Shown: one piece after another, positions 39,366 through 52,232 of the stretch
Position numbering within the stretch: the first letter of the stretch is position 1
Layout: the number at the start of each line of letters is the position of its first letter
NCBI GenBank assembly: GCA_963556255.1
Contig: CAUVYU010000001.1
Location: 124,001 to 188,000, forward strand
Reading direction: 5' to 3'
Length of the DNA: 64,000 bases
Origin: Allolobophora icterica
Taxonomy: Eukaryota; Annelida; Clitellata; Crassiclitellata; Lumbricidae
Program-made: the position numbers and the translations under genes
The notes under the pieces: generated by a model
What the model was told of the DNA's origin: nothing
Seen by the model: the letters and a program-made list of their open reading frames with translations, nothing else
Database searches by the model: none

Positions 39366-40140
39366 CCTAACCACCTTCGTTATGACACAGTGTCGTTAAA
39401 CAACAACTACAACTACAGTTGTTCGTATAGTACGGCACAAGAAATTTACACTTAATGACAAGTGTACAGTTTATTTTATCAACGATTGCTTGGGAACAGT
39501 TTAACGACATTTTATCGTAATAATGGTCTCATATTACAAATTCTTCTAAACCATTGTCACTGTTTGCATGGCATATTGGGCAAAGTTTTCGAAATTCACA
39601 TTTCAACTGTACTTGATGTTTAACGAGGCTGTATCATAACAAAGATGATTAGCGTCACCCTCCTCCTTTATCCAATATTTTGAATTGGGATTGGCACCAC
39701 TGGAGTATGGGCAGTAGCGGAGTTTATAAACTTGGCGTAATTTCTAATTTATAGCATTTCTCGACAAATCGTTGGTAGCCACACAATCGTCGAATATGTT
39801 CTGTCCATTGGTAATACTAATTAGAAGTAATTAAAAAGTGATTTAATTTTATTAAGGGTAACGTCGAAATTAACCACGATCTCGAACTTTAAGATAGTAC
39901 ACAGGGTTCAGAACATCGAGTGTTTCAACGAAAATGAGTTATATATAGGGTTCCAAACAATGATTTAGAGGTGTCTAAACGGAGAGTAATACGATTCGTA
40001 GCAGTGAAGTGTTTAAGGGCCTCAAACTCTCGAAAAATAAGTCCCACTCAAATGATATCTGGAATGGATCAGATTATAATTAACGATTAATATAATTATT
40101 TCCAAGGTTTATCGCAACTTACGGCAACAACGGCCTTTGA
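39366..40140. repeat. Dispersed repeats, including a copy shared with 63245-63555
   Basis: 39655-40030 follows 63245-63545: CAGTAGCGGAGTTT, TTGGTAGCCA, ACAATCGTCGAATATGTTCT, GGTAATACTAATTAGAA, ATTTAGAGGTGT, AGCAGTGAAGTG. 39380-39420 and 39620-39660 carry the TTATGACACAGTGTCGTTAA motif in opposite orientations. No gene. Confidence 0.6.
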
Positions 40141-40142
40141 CG

Positions 40143-40640
<498 letters not shown>

Positions 40641-41825
40641 TATCTTCGAAAGGTAACTAAAAGCCGTCGATACGGATAATATATCTTCTATAATTAATTA
40701 TAATTAATTAGTTTAATTTTTTTAAACAGGATAGATTGTTTTGCATAAGAATTTCTAGCGATTTTTAAGCAGAAAACCGCAAACGCGATACGACCTACGG
40801 CTCTGTTCTATTTATGGCGATGGTATTCCCATTACGTCATTAATTATACGTTGTTTACATTCGGAAAGAATTTTGATCACGCTCGCTTCGAACTATATTA
40901 ATCGTTTTACACCAATATTGTAACAGAGTAAGGTTCCAAAACAAAGACAACTTCTTTTCCCAGTATATGGAATAAATTTCAAACTTTGAACACGGCAATA
41001 TAATAAATTAAAACACATCGCAGTCGAAAGTATTAATTTATGCCATGCTGCACATGTAACTGCATATATAAATATTTTATTTATTTTTACTTTATTCCAG
41101 ATATTTCTATAGCGCCTCTCGTAGTCAACTACTACTACTTTTATATATATATAATATGTTGTATCGGTACACGATGGTATCCCAGATCAAAACGGAATAT
41201 TGCAGTGTTAGGCCTATGCCACACCATAATTATATGTAGCTGGGGCATGGTCACAGTTTAGATTTTAAAAGGATACTATATAACTGCTTTGAATGATTGA
41301 ATATCAAGCTGTCCTGCAAGAAAAGCATGGGTTCAGCCAGACTTATGAATCTAGAATGTTAGGGATGAAAGAGGAGGCAGAATATACAGTTGACCTTGCC
41401 AGTTAGTGTGAGACATCAATGCAAGCAGTAAAGGCAGAAACAAATTCTATTTCTATAGACAAACACATAGAAAAATGTCTGCTACGCAGCTGTATGATTC
41501 TTAATAATACTAATAACGACCATTACTAGGGCGCCATAACACAGTACATGCCGTTACAAGGGCGTCTTAATACACATAGTATAATCTGCAGCAGCAGAAT
41601 TATACACTCTCAGTCTATAATAAAACTATAAGGATATAGAACTAAATGAATAGTTTTAGACGAGCTAAGACAATTCAGTTTCATCAGTATTCTGAAGAAT
41701 TCGACCTACTTTGGCATGGAATATTGTTGGCAATGAATTGTGCATGCAATTATAATGTGCTACTGTAGCACATTATAATTGTATGCACTGCTACAAATAC
41801 TATGGCCATGCCTAACAATTGTACA
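40641..41825. other. Non-coding DNA with one hairpin
   Basis: No gene seen. 41743-41788 holds an imperfect hairpin: TGCAATTATAATGTGCTA, a 3-base loop and its near-exact complement. Confidence 0.45.
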
Positions 41826-42037
41826 TGCATTTATAATGTGACTCAAGAGAGTTCTATTAAGTTACAATTGGTCGATTGTATAAGGACATGCTGTGTGACA
41901 AACTCTAACTGAACAGCATATTTCTTTTTGGAGTAGCATTCACAAGGCTGTAAAGCAGTGATTTTGCTCTAATTTAGTATTGTGTAAAAATCTTAATTGT
42001 TTTCAACTCGACGAAAATTGATGACATGAAATTCTTT

Positions 42038-42838
42038 GAGCTTGTCTAATATTCTGAAAAATGTCCAGTGGTATTACTTGAGCTCATGTTGCTTATAGCA
42101 TCATGTAAAGGTGTGTTATAAATTATGTACATAAAAATTCTGAAAGGACTACTGGATAAAAACTGGACACATGCAATACTGAGAGACACTTAAGAGCTTG
42201 TCTAATGTTCTGAAAAATGTCCAGTGGTATTGCTTGAGCTCATGTTGCTTATAGCATCATGTAAAGGTGTGTTATAAATTATGTACATAAAAATTCTGAA
42301 AGGACTACTGGATAAAAACTGGACACATGCAATACTGAGAGACACTTAAGAGCTTGTCTAATGTTCTGAAAAATGTCCAGTGGTATTGCTTGAGCTCATG
42401 TTGCTTACAGCATCATGTAAAGGTGTGTTATAAATTATGTACATAAAAATTCTGAAAGGACTACTGGATAAAAACTGGACACATGCAATACTGAGAGACA
42501 CTTAAGAGCTTGTCTAATGTTCTGAAAAATGTCCAGTGGTATTGCTTGAGCTCATGTTGCTTACAGCATCATGTAAAGGTGTGTTATAAATTATGTACAT
42601 AAAAATTCTGAAAGGACTACTGGATAAAAACTGGACACATGCAATACTGAGAGACACTTAAGAGCTTGTCTAATGTTCTGAAAAATGTCCAGTGGTATTG
42701 CTTGAGCTCAAGTTGCTTACAGCATCATGTAAAGGTGTGTTATAAATTATGTACATAAAAATTCTGAAAGGACTACTGGATAAAAACTGGACACATGCAA
42801 TACTGAGAGACACTTAAGAGACACTGAGAGACACTTAA
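42038..42838 (+). repeat. 156-bp tandem array, left block
   Basis: Five units start at 42038, 42194, 42350, 42506 and 42662 with exactly 156-bp spacing and very high identity. Each starts GAGCTTGTCTAAT and ends GAGAGACACTTAA. The first unit is the most diverged. Confidence 0.95.
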
Positions 42839-43194
42839 CCCTTTCGTGCCCGAATTATTTCTGGGACAGCAAAAAATATTTGAAGTGTGTTTTTGAAGAG
42901 ATATGTACAATATGTTGTACCACATAACATGATTTTGTAATTAACTAATTTCTAATTAAAGTTAATTAGTGTTGCCATTTGGCAACAGTGGGAATGCATG
43001 GCAAAAGCTTCCATGTTGCCATTTGGCAACAGTGGGAATGCATGGCAAAAGTTTCCATATGGCAACAGTGATATAGTAAATGTCAAGTAGCATAAGAAAC
43101 ATAAAACAACTTCATCTTGCATGCCTAATGTTCCATATGAAAATGTATGGCTTGGTGTGGTGCTCTAAGTAGCAATTCTTTTGGGAAGTCAGTC

Positions 43195-44690
43195 ACAGGT
43201 AGACATCACACTTAGTACACATGATGCGGGTGATGGATTTCTTGCAGTTCCTACAACGCCCCTTGTCTGGTCCTTGAACAGGCAGGTGCCCAATGATGTC
43301 CACATGTATTTCAGGTAATGATGCACTTATCACTTTCCTCTTCCTCGGGCTTTCGATTGTCTCGCCTTCTTTTTCCTGAGTATTAGGCCATGTGCTTGAT
43401 GCCAGGCAGCTCTGCTGTCTTCCCCCAATCTGCTGCTACTCTCGTCCATGCGTTCGATACCTGTTGGCTTGATTACTGCTGCTCCCTCTATATTTGGCTT
43501 CCCCTCACTGGACTCAATTGCCTTGAACGTGTGCTGCGTTCCGCTGCGCGTTTGGTCGGGCTCATTCCTGAATAGATGTGTGATCTCCTCCACTGGTTAC
43601 CACTCTCACAACGCATTGTTACAGGGTCGCCTCTATTGTCTGGCAATGTCAGCTTGGCTGTGCTCCCTCCTATCTGTGCAATGTCTGTTCGCGTGATTCT
43701 GCTCCAACTGGTTGCCACTCAGCTGCACCGCTACTATGCAGCTGCACGCTTTCTGTGTCGTTGGACCCACAATTTGGAATGGGCTTTCTTCTGAGCTGGG
43801 GTCTGTTCCTCGAGACTCGTCCACTGCTTTCTTCTCTACTCTAAAGACTGTTCTCTTTCGCATGGATTGGGCTATGAGGACCTCTGAATACTTGCCTAGA
43901 AGGGTGCTATATAAATGCTAAGTTGATTGATTGCCGGTCTCGTTTTCGAAACACAGAAGAGTGCTTTTTTTGTTACAATGAGACACTGGGAAACTTGGGA
44001 AACAAACCCAAGAAGATTCAGTCTCCCGTTTTCAGCAACTGCAAATTGTGAGCAGTGACGTTTGTAAAGGATCAAGGCATTGATGCAGGCAACATTCAAA
44101 ACCCAGAAGAAGATCCTAAGGTACCATGGTCTTTACACTTTTATGGTCGATGCGGTACATTACAGAGATCATATCCAAAGGGTAAACACTCCCATGTCGG
44201 CACTGAACTCTGTGACTGCAGCTGATCACTGAACCTAGACATACTTCGTGATCTTCTTGTCCCAGCACTTCATGATCTTGATACAGGACGAATGCCAATG
44301 TGTGTCACTGCGATTTGCACTGCATGATTGTCATACCACCAGGTGACACAAACTCCAGAGTCTGTGTCATCTGTGCTGTCATAGGATCCATGGCTGACTT
44401 GCAACCTCGAAGCCTATTTGCACAAAAGAGTCCTTCAGAGTGGAATCCCAATTGCTGCAGCCTCAGCTGGAGCTCTGGAAAATTGAACCAGTTGTCAAAT
44501 ACACGATGTGGTTCACATTCTTTGGGGGTGTCTTGCACAATAGGATGATAAAGTCAGCCGGCTGAAATTCCACACTATCTGACAATGCTATAACTGTGGT
44601 TCACAGCCCTGATATAAGTCGTGGGTATATCCGATGTGAGCACAGCAACTCGCAAAGACCTTGAAGCCCCAACGTTTTGGTTTCTACGCA
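43195..44690 (-). pseudogene. piggyBac transposase remnant, interrupted by a LINE
   Basis: On the minus strand from about 44690: KPKRWGFKVF and GYTHDLYQG (typical of the catalytic core), FDNWF and LFCANRLRGC (44525-44420), the phrase INALILYK (about 44075) and, after a LINE insertion, KKKARQSKARGRGK and the C-terminal Cys-rich domain CRNCKKS, then CTKCDVYL, ending at a stop near 43200. Stops and frame changes separate the pieces, and the N-terminal third is missing. It cannot make an active transposase. The Cys-rich end would normally aid binding of the transposon ends. Confidence 0.8.
43415..43935 (+). mobile_element. LINE C-terminal fragment inside the piggyBac
   Basis: Frames on the plus strand read LDYCCSLYIWLP-like, RVLRSAARLVG, LLHWLPLSQRI and VVGPTIWNGLSSELG, the usual end of CR1/L2/jockey-type reverse transcriptases, with frameshifts. 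It ends CTATATAAATGCTAAGTTGA followed by a short TTGA repeat, the LINE tail. It splits the transposase between its core and its Cys-rich end. Confidence 0.75.
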
Positions 44691-45079
44691 TCCATGACTT
44701 CCCATTGTTGCCAAATGGCAACCGGTATAAAACTAACTGAAGTAGCAAATTTACACAAAACAGTAACTTGATGGTATATCAGAGTTGAATACTGATCTAT
44801 GCCTTCTCATAAATATTTTTTTTTCTTTCCTAGCAGTCATCAGTAAAAAATTATTAACCCAACAAAACTTAACTTTGAAAAACTGTAACTACATTCACTT
44901 CAAAGTCATACAGTAGAACAAAATGGTCACAATAATACTTACAAAGGCAATAATTACATATAGCCAACATAGATGTAACAGATACTGCTTCAAATTCTTT
45001 TTCAAATTTTAGCTTAAGAAAAAAAATAACTTTAATTAGGTGTGTTGCCATATGGAAACAAGGGACACGAAAGGGTTAA

Positions 45080-45391
45080 GAGCTTGTCTAATGTTCTGAA
45101 AAATGTCCAGTGGTATTGCTTGAGCTCATGTTGCTTACAGCATCATGTAAAGGTGTGCTATAAATTATGTACATAAAAATTCTGAAAGGACTACTGGATA
45201 AAAACTGGACACATGCAATACTGAGAGACACTTAAGAGCTTGTCTAATGTTCTGAAAAATGTCCAGTGGTATTGCTTGAGCTCATGTTGCTTACAGCATC
45301 ATGTAAAGGTGTGTTATAAATTATGTACATAAAAATTCTGAAAGTACTACGGGATAAAAACTCGACACATGCAATACTGAGAGAAACTTAA
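45080..45391 (+). repeat. 156-bp tandem array, right block
   Basis: Two further units start at 45080 and 45236, so the array had about seven units before the piggyBac insertion. Confidence 0.93.
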
Positions 45392-45930
45392 AGCGATATT
45401 TAATTTTTTGTAGTCTTTTCTCAACACAAGTCAAAGATAAAGATATTCATGTTAGTTACTGACAATTCCTTGAATTTGACTAAGTCTAGGATCAGAAAGG
45501 AAGTGACCAATTGTGACTTAATAGAAATTCCTAGTGCAACAAGTATACTTCTTACACATATAATTGTATATACAGGCTGTTTAGGATGGGTCAATGGGTA
45601 GTCCAGACTTTTAGGTTTATGACTGTTATTACCCAGACCTGATATAGGTAGATGGCCGTTGTAAGCCCGACCTATATAAATTTTATGAAGCAGTATGCTA
45701 GAATAAACTTGAAATTATTCCCATTGCTACACACTTATATCTATTTAGTGTATCAACTTTTTGGCTGTGCAGTTAACAATTTGCAAGCTCTCTTTTTATA
45801 TAATGCACTGAATTAGAGAATTCCTGGGTCTCAAAGAACATTGATAATACTAAATTGTTCAATGTTTATCTTATACCATTTATATTAATTTTGAGTTCTT
45901 GGTTTTAATTTTCATTATTGGTTGAGCTTG

Positions 45931-46984
45931 CATTTTTAAAACTGATGGCAAAGGCATTGGCAAGTTTACTGGATTCAGTAAAGCCACCACCACCAACAGA
46001 GAAAGTTTGTGTTTATTTTAAACTTGCTTTCCTGTGTTTTTCAGAATGCAGTAGAAGATAATTTTGCAAGTCATTGGAGATGTGCTTATCCTCTGCTGCT
46101 TGCGTGTTTCTCCTAGCAACCTATATTGAGCCTTTGCATATCTTTTGGCTTCATATATTGGTCTTTGCCTGGGCCTACCAACTGTTTCATCATGGACTGC
46201 TATAGACTTTGTGCTTGAGATCAGTGAGTTGATCATCCCAGTAATGTTTAGAGTAAAGAGCAGAAGTCAGAAGGCAGTGCTTGTGTGCAGCCCAACACAA
46301 TTCCTAAACTATTTTGTATTGAACGCATTTATATCATTACCACATTCACAGGTGCAACCCACTGCACAGTTTGTGCACATATTAAGGTGACTGATATCAG
46401 ATAGATACACATTTGTAGCATGATAGTATGAGATAAGGTCAGCTTTATCCTATCTCAACCATTTCTGCCTATGTTTTACGAGCATTGCCTATCACAGTCA
46501 CTTTTTAAACCGGTAGGCAGTCAGAAAGGTGTAGCACCAGTGGTAGGTGATCTTAGAGATTTATAACTCTATCTAGGATAACACCTAGGATTACTCCACC
46601 TTATTCGACAAGGCATCACTCATGAAAAAGTTAACACTGAATGATGTAGAATTGTGAGAACCAGATACGCATGTGACTCAGTGGGGCATACAACCCTGTT
46701 GTCACACAGCATCAGATTGGCAGTCTTAATAAAGTCATTAAAAGTTTGATAGTGGGATTGTTCTTTAAAAACTTCAACATTAACATTTCAAAGCATGATA
46801 TTGCTAACCAAGTTTTCACTTTGAATAATACTGATAATTCAAACATGTTTTGACATCAGTCATCCTAAGGACAATTTTTGTACACGAAAATACACATTTA
46901 TAAATACACTGTCTGCAATAGTTAAACTATAATATTTTGTTATAGATGGTATTAGACTTACCTAGAACAATTTAGTATTTTTTT
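45931..46984. other. Loop of the foldback, possible minus-strand exons
   Basis: Not repeated elsewhere in the window. On the minus strand, 46236-46018 is an open 72-codon frame with GRPRQRP and a basic stretch. An AG at about 46393 opens a short frame with a Cys-rich end (NMCTNCAVGCTCECG) that stops near 46318. These could be remnants of a gene carried by the element; no family was recognised. Confidence 0.3.
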
Positions 46985-49000
46985 GGCGTACCTTATATAT
47001 ACTAATGTGTCTTAAAAAATTCTAGTTACAATAGGTAATTCTGTTACATTGCGGTTGGTAGCTTCTTTCCTCTTCTCGGAGTACATAAGATTAATGGAGT
47101 TGTCACTGCCTTGGTTAAAACATTTTATCTTGACATCATATTACAAGAATGCCCTCAAACTATAGATATATTGACATATTACATATTGCATGAGAGTATG
47201 TGTTGTTCTAACTATAACAGTTATATTGGTCGGGCTTACAACGGCCATCTACCTATTTCAGGTCTGGGTAATAACAGTCAGTAACCTAAAAGTCTGGACT
47301 ACCCATTGACCCATCCTAAACAGTCTGTATATACAATTATATGGGTTACAAGTGTACTTGTCACACTAGGGATTTCTATTAAGTTACAATTGGTCACTTC
47401 CTTTCTGATCCTAGATCCTTGAGATCTACGCAGTTTTGAATTGGTACCTTGATACCAATATAAAGAAAGTTATGTTCCTCACGGCCATATGACTGCTACA
47501 CAAAACAGGCATTAGTGCATTGCAATGAGATTAAGGCAAAATTCATTCTAGCGTTTTTTTTCATAGATTGTATATATGCGTCTGGCTTAATAAGGTCTTC
47601 TACCTATTTCAGGTCTGGGTTATATCGGTCTGTAACCTATAATGTCTGGACTAACCATTCACCCATCCTAAAGAGCCTATATATATATATATATACTAAT
47701 GTGTCTTAAAAAATTCTAGTTACAATAGGTAATTCTGTTACATTGCGGTTGGTAGCTTCTTTACTCTTCTCGGAGTACATAAGATTAATGGAGTTGTCAC
47801 TGCCTTGGTTAAAACATTTTATCTTGACATCATATTACAAGAATGCCCTCAAACTATAGATATATTGACATATTACATATTGCATGAGAGTATGTGTTGT
47901 TCTAACTATAACATTGCAGCCAGTAGTGCTTCAGAACGTTTATATATGTTTCGCTGCATTTAAACATGTTAAACTTGTAACCAAACATAAGTAAATAATG
48001 TAAATGGTATAAGATGAGAATAGAGCAGTTTAGTATTATCATTGTTCCTTGAGACCCAGCCAATCTCTAATTCAGTATATTATATAAATAAGAGATTTTG
48101 CAAATTGTTAACTGCACAGCCAAATATTTGATACACTAAGTTGATATAATTGTGTAGCAATGGGAATAATTCTAAGTTCTAATTCTAACATATTGCTTCA
48201 TAAATTTTATATTGGTCGGGCTTACAACGGCCATCTACCTATTTCAGGTCTGGGTAATAACAGTCAGTAACCTAAAAGTCTGGACTACCCATTGACCCAT
48301 CCTAAACAGTCTGTATATACAATTATATGGGTTACAAGTGTACTTGTCACACTAGGGATTTCTATTAAGTTACAATTGGTCACTTCCTTTCTGATCCTAG
48401 ATCCTTGAGATCTACGCAGTTTTGAATTGGTACCTTGATACCAATATAAAGAAAGTTATGTTCCTCACGGCCATATGACTGCTACACAAAACAGGCATTA
48501 GTGCATTGCAATGAGATTAAGGCAAAATTCATTCTAGCGTTTTTTTTCATAGATTGTATATATGCGTCTGGCTTAATAAGGTCTTCTACCTATTTCAGGT
48601 CTGGGTTATATCGGTCTGTAACCTATAATGTCTGGACTAACCATTCACCCATCCTAAAGAGCCTATATATATATATATATATATATATATACTAATGTGT
48701 CTTAAAAAATTCTAGTTACAATAGGTAATTCTGTTACATTGCGGTTGGTAGCTTCTTTCCTCTTCTCGGAGTACATAAGATTAATGGAGTTGTCACTGCC
48801 TTGGTTAAAACATTTTATCTTGACATCATATTACAAGAATGCCCTCAAACTATAGATATATTGACATATTACATATTGCATGAGAGTATGTGTTGTTCTA
48901 ACTATAACATTGCAGCCAGTAGTGCTTCAGAACGTTTATATATGTTTCACTGCATTTAAACATGTTAAACTTGTAACCAAACATAAGTAAATAATTTATT
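46985..49000 (+). repeat. Tandem duplication with a 986-bp period
   Basis: 47221 and 48207 start near-identical copies (TTATATTGGTCGGGCTTACA). The block ACTAATGTGTCTTAAAAAAT occurs at about 46999, 47696 and 48692. The copies differ mainly in the length of a TA run. A short frame repeated in both copies has no coding signs. Confidence 0.85.
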
Positions 49001-49195
49001 TATTTTAATAATTAAAACAATAATTTAGTTATTTTAATTTAATTTAAGTGTTTTGAACTGTTTTCAGTGTTTATTGATACCCCTCCCAACCCCCAACCCC
49101 GTTTTTCTCGTGATTTTAGCCCGCCCATAATTGTTGCGTACCGGCACCTATTGTTCCGTTCCGGAACCTTTTTTTCTAGAAAAAAAAGCACTGGA
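49001..49195. other. Unrelated segment interrupting the right arm
   Basis: This stretch (CCCCTCCCAACCCCCAACCC, then GTTCCGTTCCGGAACC) has no partner in the left arm, while sequence on both sides does. Possibly a small insertion; no target duplication was found. Confidence 0.4.
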
Positions 49196-50830
49196 TATAA
49201 GTATAGCAATTAGAAGAATTCCAAGTTTATTCTAGCATATATTACTTCGTATATTTTATATAGGTCGGGCTTACAACAGCCATATACCTATTTTAGGTCT
49301 GGGTAATAACGGTCTGTAACCTAAAAGTCTGGATTACCCATTTACCCATCCTAAACAACATGTATATATAGTAATATATAGTAATGTGTATTAGAAGAAT
49401 TCTAATTACACTAGGTAACTCTGTTACATTGTGGTTGGTAGCATCGTTCCTCTTCCTGTAGTACATAAAATTCATGGAATTGTCTCTAACTTGGTTAAAT
49501 TCTTCATCATGTCACCACATTGACAGAATGCTACAAACTGTTGATATATTGACATATTAAATACACAAGTATGTGTAGTTCTAACTATTACATTGCAGTC
49601 AGTAGTGCTTCAGAACATTGATATGTGTTTCACTGCATGTAATATGCTAAACATTTAACCAGAAGTAAAGAATGTAAACGGTATAAGACTAACATTGAAC
49701 TATAATTGTTCAGTGTTCATCCTATATCATTTAATTATGAACTCACGTTTGGTTACATTTTAAAGAAGTTACTTCAGAATTATCAATGCTCTTTGAGACC
49801 GAAGCATTCTCTAATTTGGTACATAATACAAAAAGAGAGCAAATTGTTAACTGCATAGCCAAATGTTTTATGCACTAAATAGATATGAGTATAGCAATGA
49901 GAACAATTCCAAGTTTATTGTAGCATACATTACTTCATATATTTTATATAGGTCGGGCTTACAACAGCCATAAACCTATTTCAGGTCTGGGTAATAACGG
50001 TCTGTAACCTAAAAGTCTGGATTACCCATTTACCCATCCTAAACAACATGTATATATAGTAATATATAGTAATGTGTGTTAGAAGAATTCTAATTACACT
50101 AGGTAGCCTAACTCTGTTACATTGTGGTTGGTAGCATCTTTCCTCTTCCTGTAGCACATAAAATTCATGGAATTGTCTCTAACTTGGTTAAATTCTTCAT
50201 CATGTCACCATATTGACAGAAATGCTACAAACTGTTGATATATTGACATATTAAATACACGAGTATGTGTAGTTCTAACTATTACATTGCAGTCAGTAGT
50301 GGTTGGTAGCATCGTTCCTCTTCCTGTAGTACATAAAATTCATGGAATTGTCTCTAACTTGGTTAAATTCTTCATCATGTCACCATATTGACAGAATGCT
50401 ACAAACTGTTGATATATTGACATATTAAATACACGAGTATGCATTCTCTAATTTGGTACATAATACAAAATGAGAGAATATTGTTAATTGCACAGCTAAA
50501 TGTTTGATGCATTACAGTATGAGTATTGCATGAGTATAGCAATGAGTATATATACAATTATGCGTGTTACAGATATACTTGATACACTACCGGATTTCTG
50601 TTATGGTACAATTGGTCACTTCCTTTCTGAATAATTATATACTTCATGAAAGTCGAGGAATTGTCACTACCCTATCTGAAGGTCTTCATCGTTGACTTGT
50701 GTTCTGAGAAGAACATGATTTCATGATTTTGTGATTACAAACAATTATGCATTGTTTTAGGTTTCTCTAAGTATTGTATTCGTACGGTTTTTATTCAGTA
50801 GTGCTTTCACAATTTTTATATAGGCCTACA
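49196..50830 (+). repeat. Further diverged right-arm copies
   Basis: GGTCGGGCTTACAACAGCCA occurs at about 49263 and 49952, with the same downstream CTAAAAGTCTGGATTACCCA. 50298-50440 is a nearly exact local duplication of 50125-50270. No gene. Confidence 0.7.
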
Positions 50831-50833
50831 TAA

Positions 50834-51007
50834 GGGGCTCTCCATAAATGACGTCACGTCCCAAGTGCGGGAGGTGGTTAGACTTGTCTGACGCTATGCA
50901 TGAACTTCTATGCTTAATGTATATAGAAGTTCATGCGAAATGTGACGAGAAGGGAATCGGGGTCAATTTTGTGCCAAAATAGTGTGACTTCATTTATTGA
51001 CGAGCCA
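50834..51007. mobile_element. Small MITE inside the right arm
   Basis: GGGGCTCTCCATAAATGACG at the left end and the complement of TGGCTCGTCAATAAATGAAG at the right end form a terminal inverted repeat. It has no partner in the left arm, so it arrived later. A 14-bp hairpin GCATGAACTTCTAT lies inside. The target duplication is unclear. Confidence 0.6.
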
Positions 51008-51310
51008 TTACTCGTAACATGCTTTCAAGGGAAGCTGTAAGCAACATGAGCTAAAGCAATACAACTGGAGAATTCTAAGAATATTAGACAAGCTCAAACA
51101 AGTTTGTGTCCTAAGTTTACTTCGAGTTTAAAACAATTGACTTTTACGCTGTAGGCCCTACTAAATTAGAGCAAACTCATTGATTTACAGCCTTGTGAAT
51201 GTTTCCCCACAAAAAAATACGCTTCTCAGTCAGATATTGCCACAAAGCTTGTACAACCATACACCTTTCCAACTGCAAGGCTACCCTCGTAATATTTAAT
51301 CAAAATGTAG

Positions 51311-52232
51311 TATAGGCCCTAGCGCCCCTTCAAGATACCTACTCCGAAGCGTAGGCCTATATTGGATTCACGGAATTCTCATCCCTCGTCTGAAGTATCA
51401 AACAATTCCTAGATCTGTCAGATAATTTAGTAATCAACAACTTTTTAGATTTATATTACAGTACAGTACGCAATAGTAAAAGGAATTATAATAATATTAT
51501 GCTGTAGCTTTCTTGATGGAAAATGCAGTAAATGTCAATGTACAATTGTACACGTTTTCCAATGTCGAGTTGTCTTCCAATGTCGACCGTATTATTTATA
51601 CTGTGGTATGGCCTTGACCATGCTCAGACTAGCTCAGTAGTAAATGAACTAAAAGCATTTATTAAATACTGTAAGCTAGAAGTTGCTAGGTAATGCCAAT
51701 AACAAAAGTTAAAGTAAAAGCATATTTATATGAAGAAACTGGTTCCAGCGACTTCGTTGCTTAAGCATTTAGAATAAGGAATATTGCGATTGTGATGATT
51801 GACGGCGGATAAAATTCTGTGTACCCGGGATAATATATTGTGGCTTATTGACACCTCATGGGAAGCGAGACGAGAAAGTCATTTTGGCGCAAAAAGTACA
51901 TTAAAGCGTGTGAAAACAAGTCAAAGTAAAAGTTTCGATCATTTTTGTTAAGTAAAGATTGCTTTGGGGAGGAATAAAAGCCGATTATTTTCGTTTGCGG
52001 ACGATTATCTTGATCCCAAATTATTTTTTACTGGGTTCTGCGAAATTGTCCGATTACACCTTGTGAATTAAACTGAATGTTTAGAGGAAAAGTAGTGAAC
52101 CCCCAACATTCTGATCATGGATTATGCGTGCCTGACAACAGTAATGCAACTGAAGTAATTAAGTTGCAATGGTTTCCTTCATATTATGAAGCAAGGAATC
52201 AGCCTCACATTTTCTTTATTAAAATTTTGTAG
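51311..52232. other. Non-repetitive DNA upstream of the split gene
   Basis: No repeat of other window parts was noticed. Short open stretches exist, for example an ATG at 51858 with 23 codons (MGSETRKSFWRKK) and an open frame of about 40 codons from 52097. Either could be an upstream exon or chance. Earlier exons of the gene below would be expected here or elsewhere. Confidence 0.35.

Larger units (their letters stand above)
42839..45075 (-). mobile_element. piggyBac-type transposon inserted in the 156-bp array
   Basis: Terminal inverted repeats CCCTTTCGTGCCC and (complement) CCCTTTCGTGTCC are flanked by TTAA at 42835-42838 and 45076-45079. TTAA is the piggyBac target, and the 156-bp unit contains ACTTAAGAG at this point, which gives the empty site. 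Palindromic TTGCCATTTGGCAA phrases near both ends (42973, 43016, 44713) look like subterminal repeats. The transposase inside is broken and partly deleted. Confidence 0.88.
41830..51310. mobile_element. Giant imperfect foldback (inverted-repeat) structure
   Basis: The left arm (about 41830-45930) reads as the reverse complement of the right arm (about 47220-51310). Checked anchors: 41940-42110 with 51205-51035, 45460-45600 with 50740-50520 and 47430-47300, and 45595-45930 with 50045-49695. Both arms are expanded: the left by 156-bp tandem copies and a piggyBac, the right by near-1-kb tandem copies. The loop is about 45930-47000. Foldback transposons of this design are known from sea urchins and flies; whether this one is mobile is unknown. 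No target duplication could be fixed. Confidence 0.65.

Noticed and set aside
42038..45391. Tandem array considered as a CRISPR
   Set aside because: Units are contiguous 156-bp repeats without unique spacers, in animal DNA.
47515..48695. Repeated 64-codon frames at 47515 and 48501
   Set aside because: Their similarity comes from the 986-bp DNA duplication; they end in a TA microsatellite and have no start context, homolog or codon signs.
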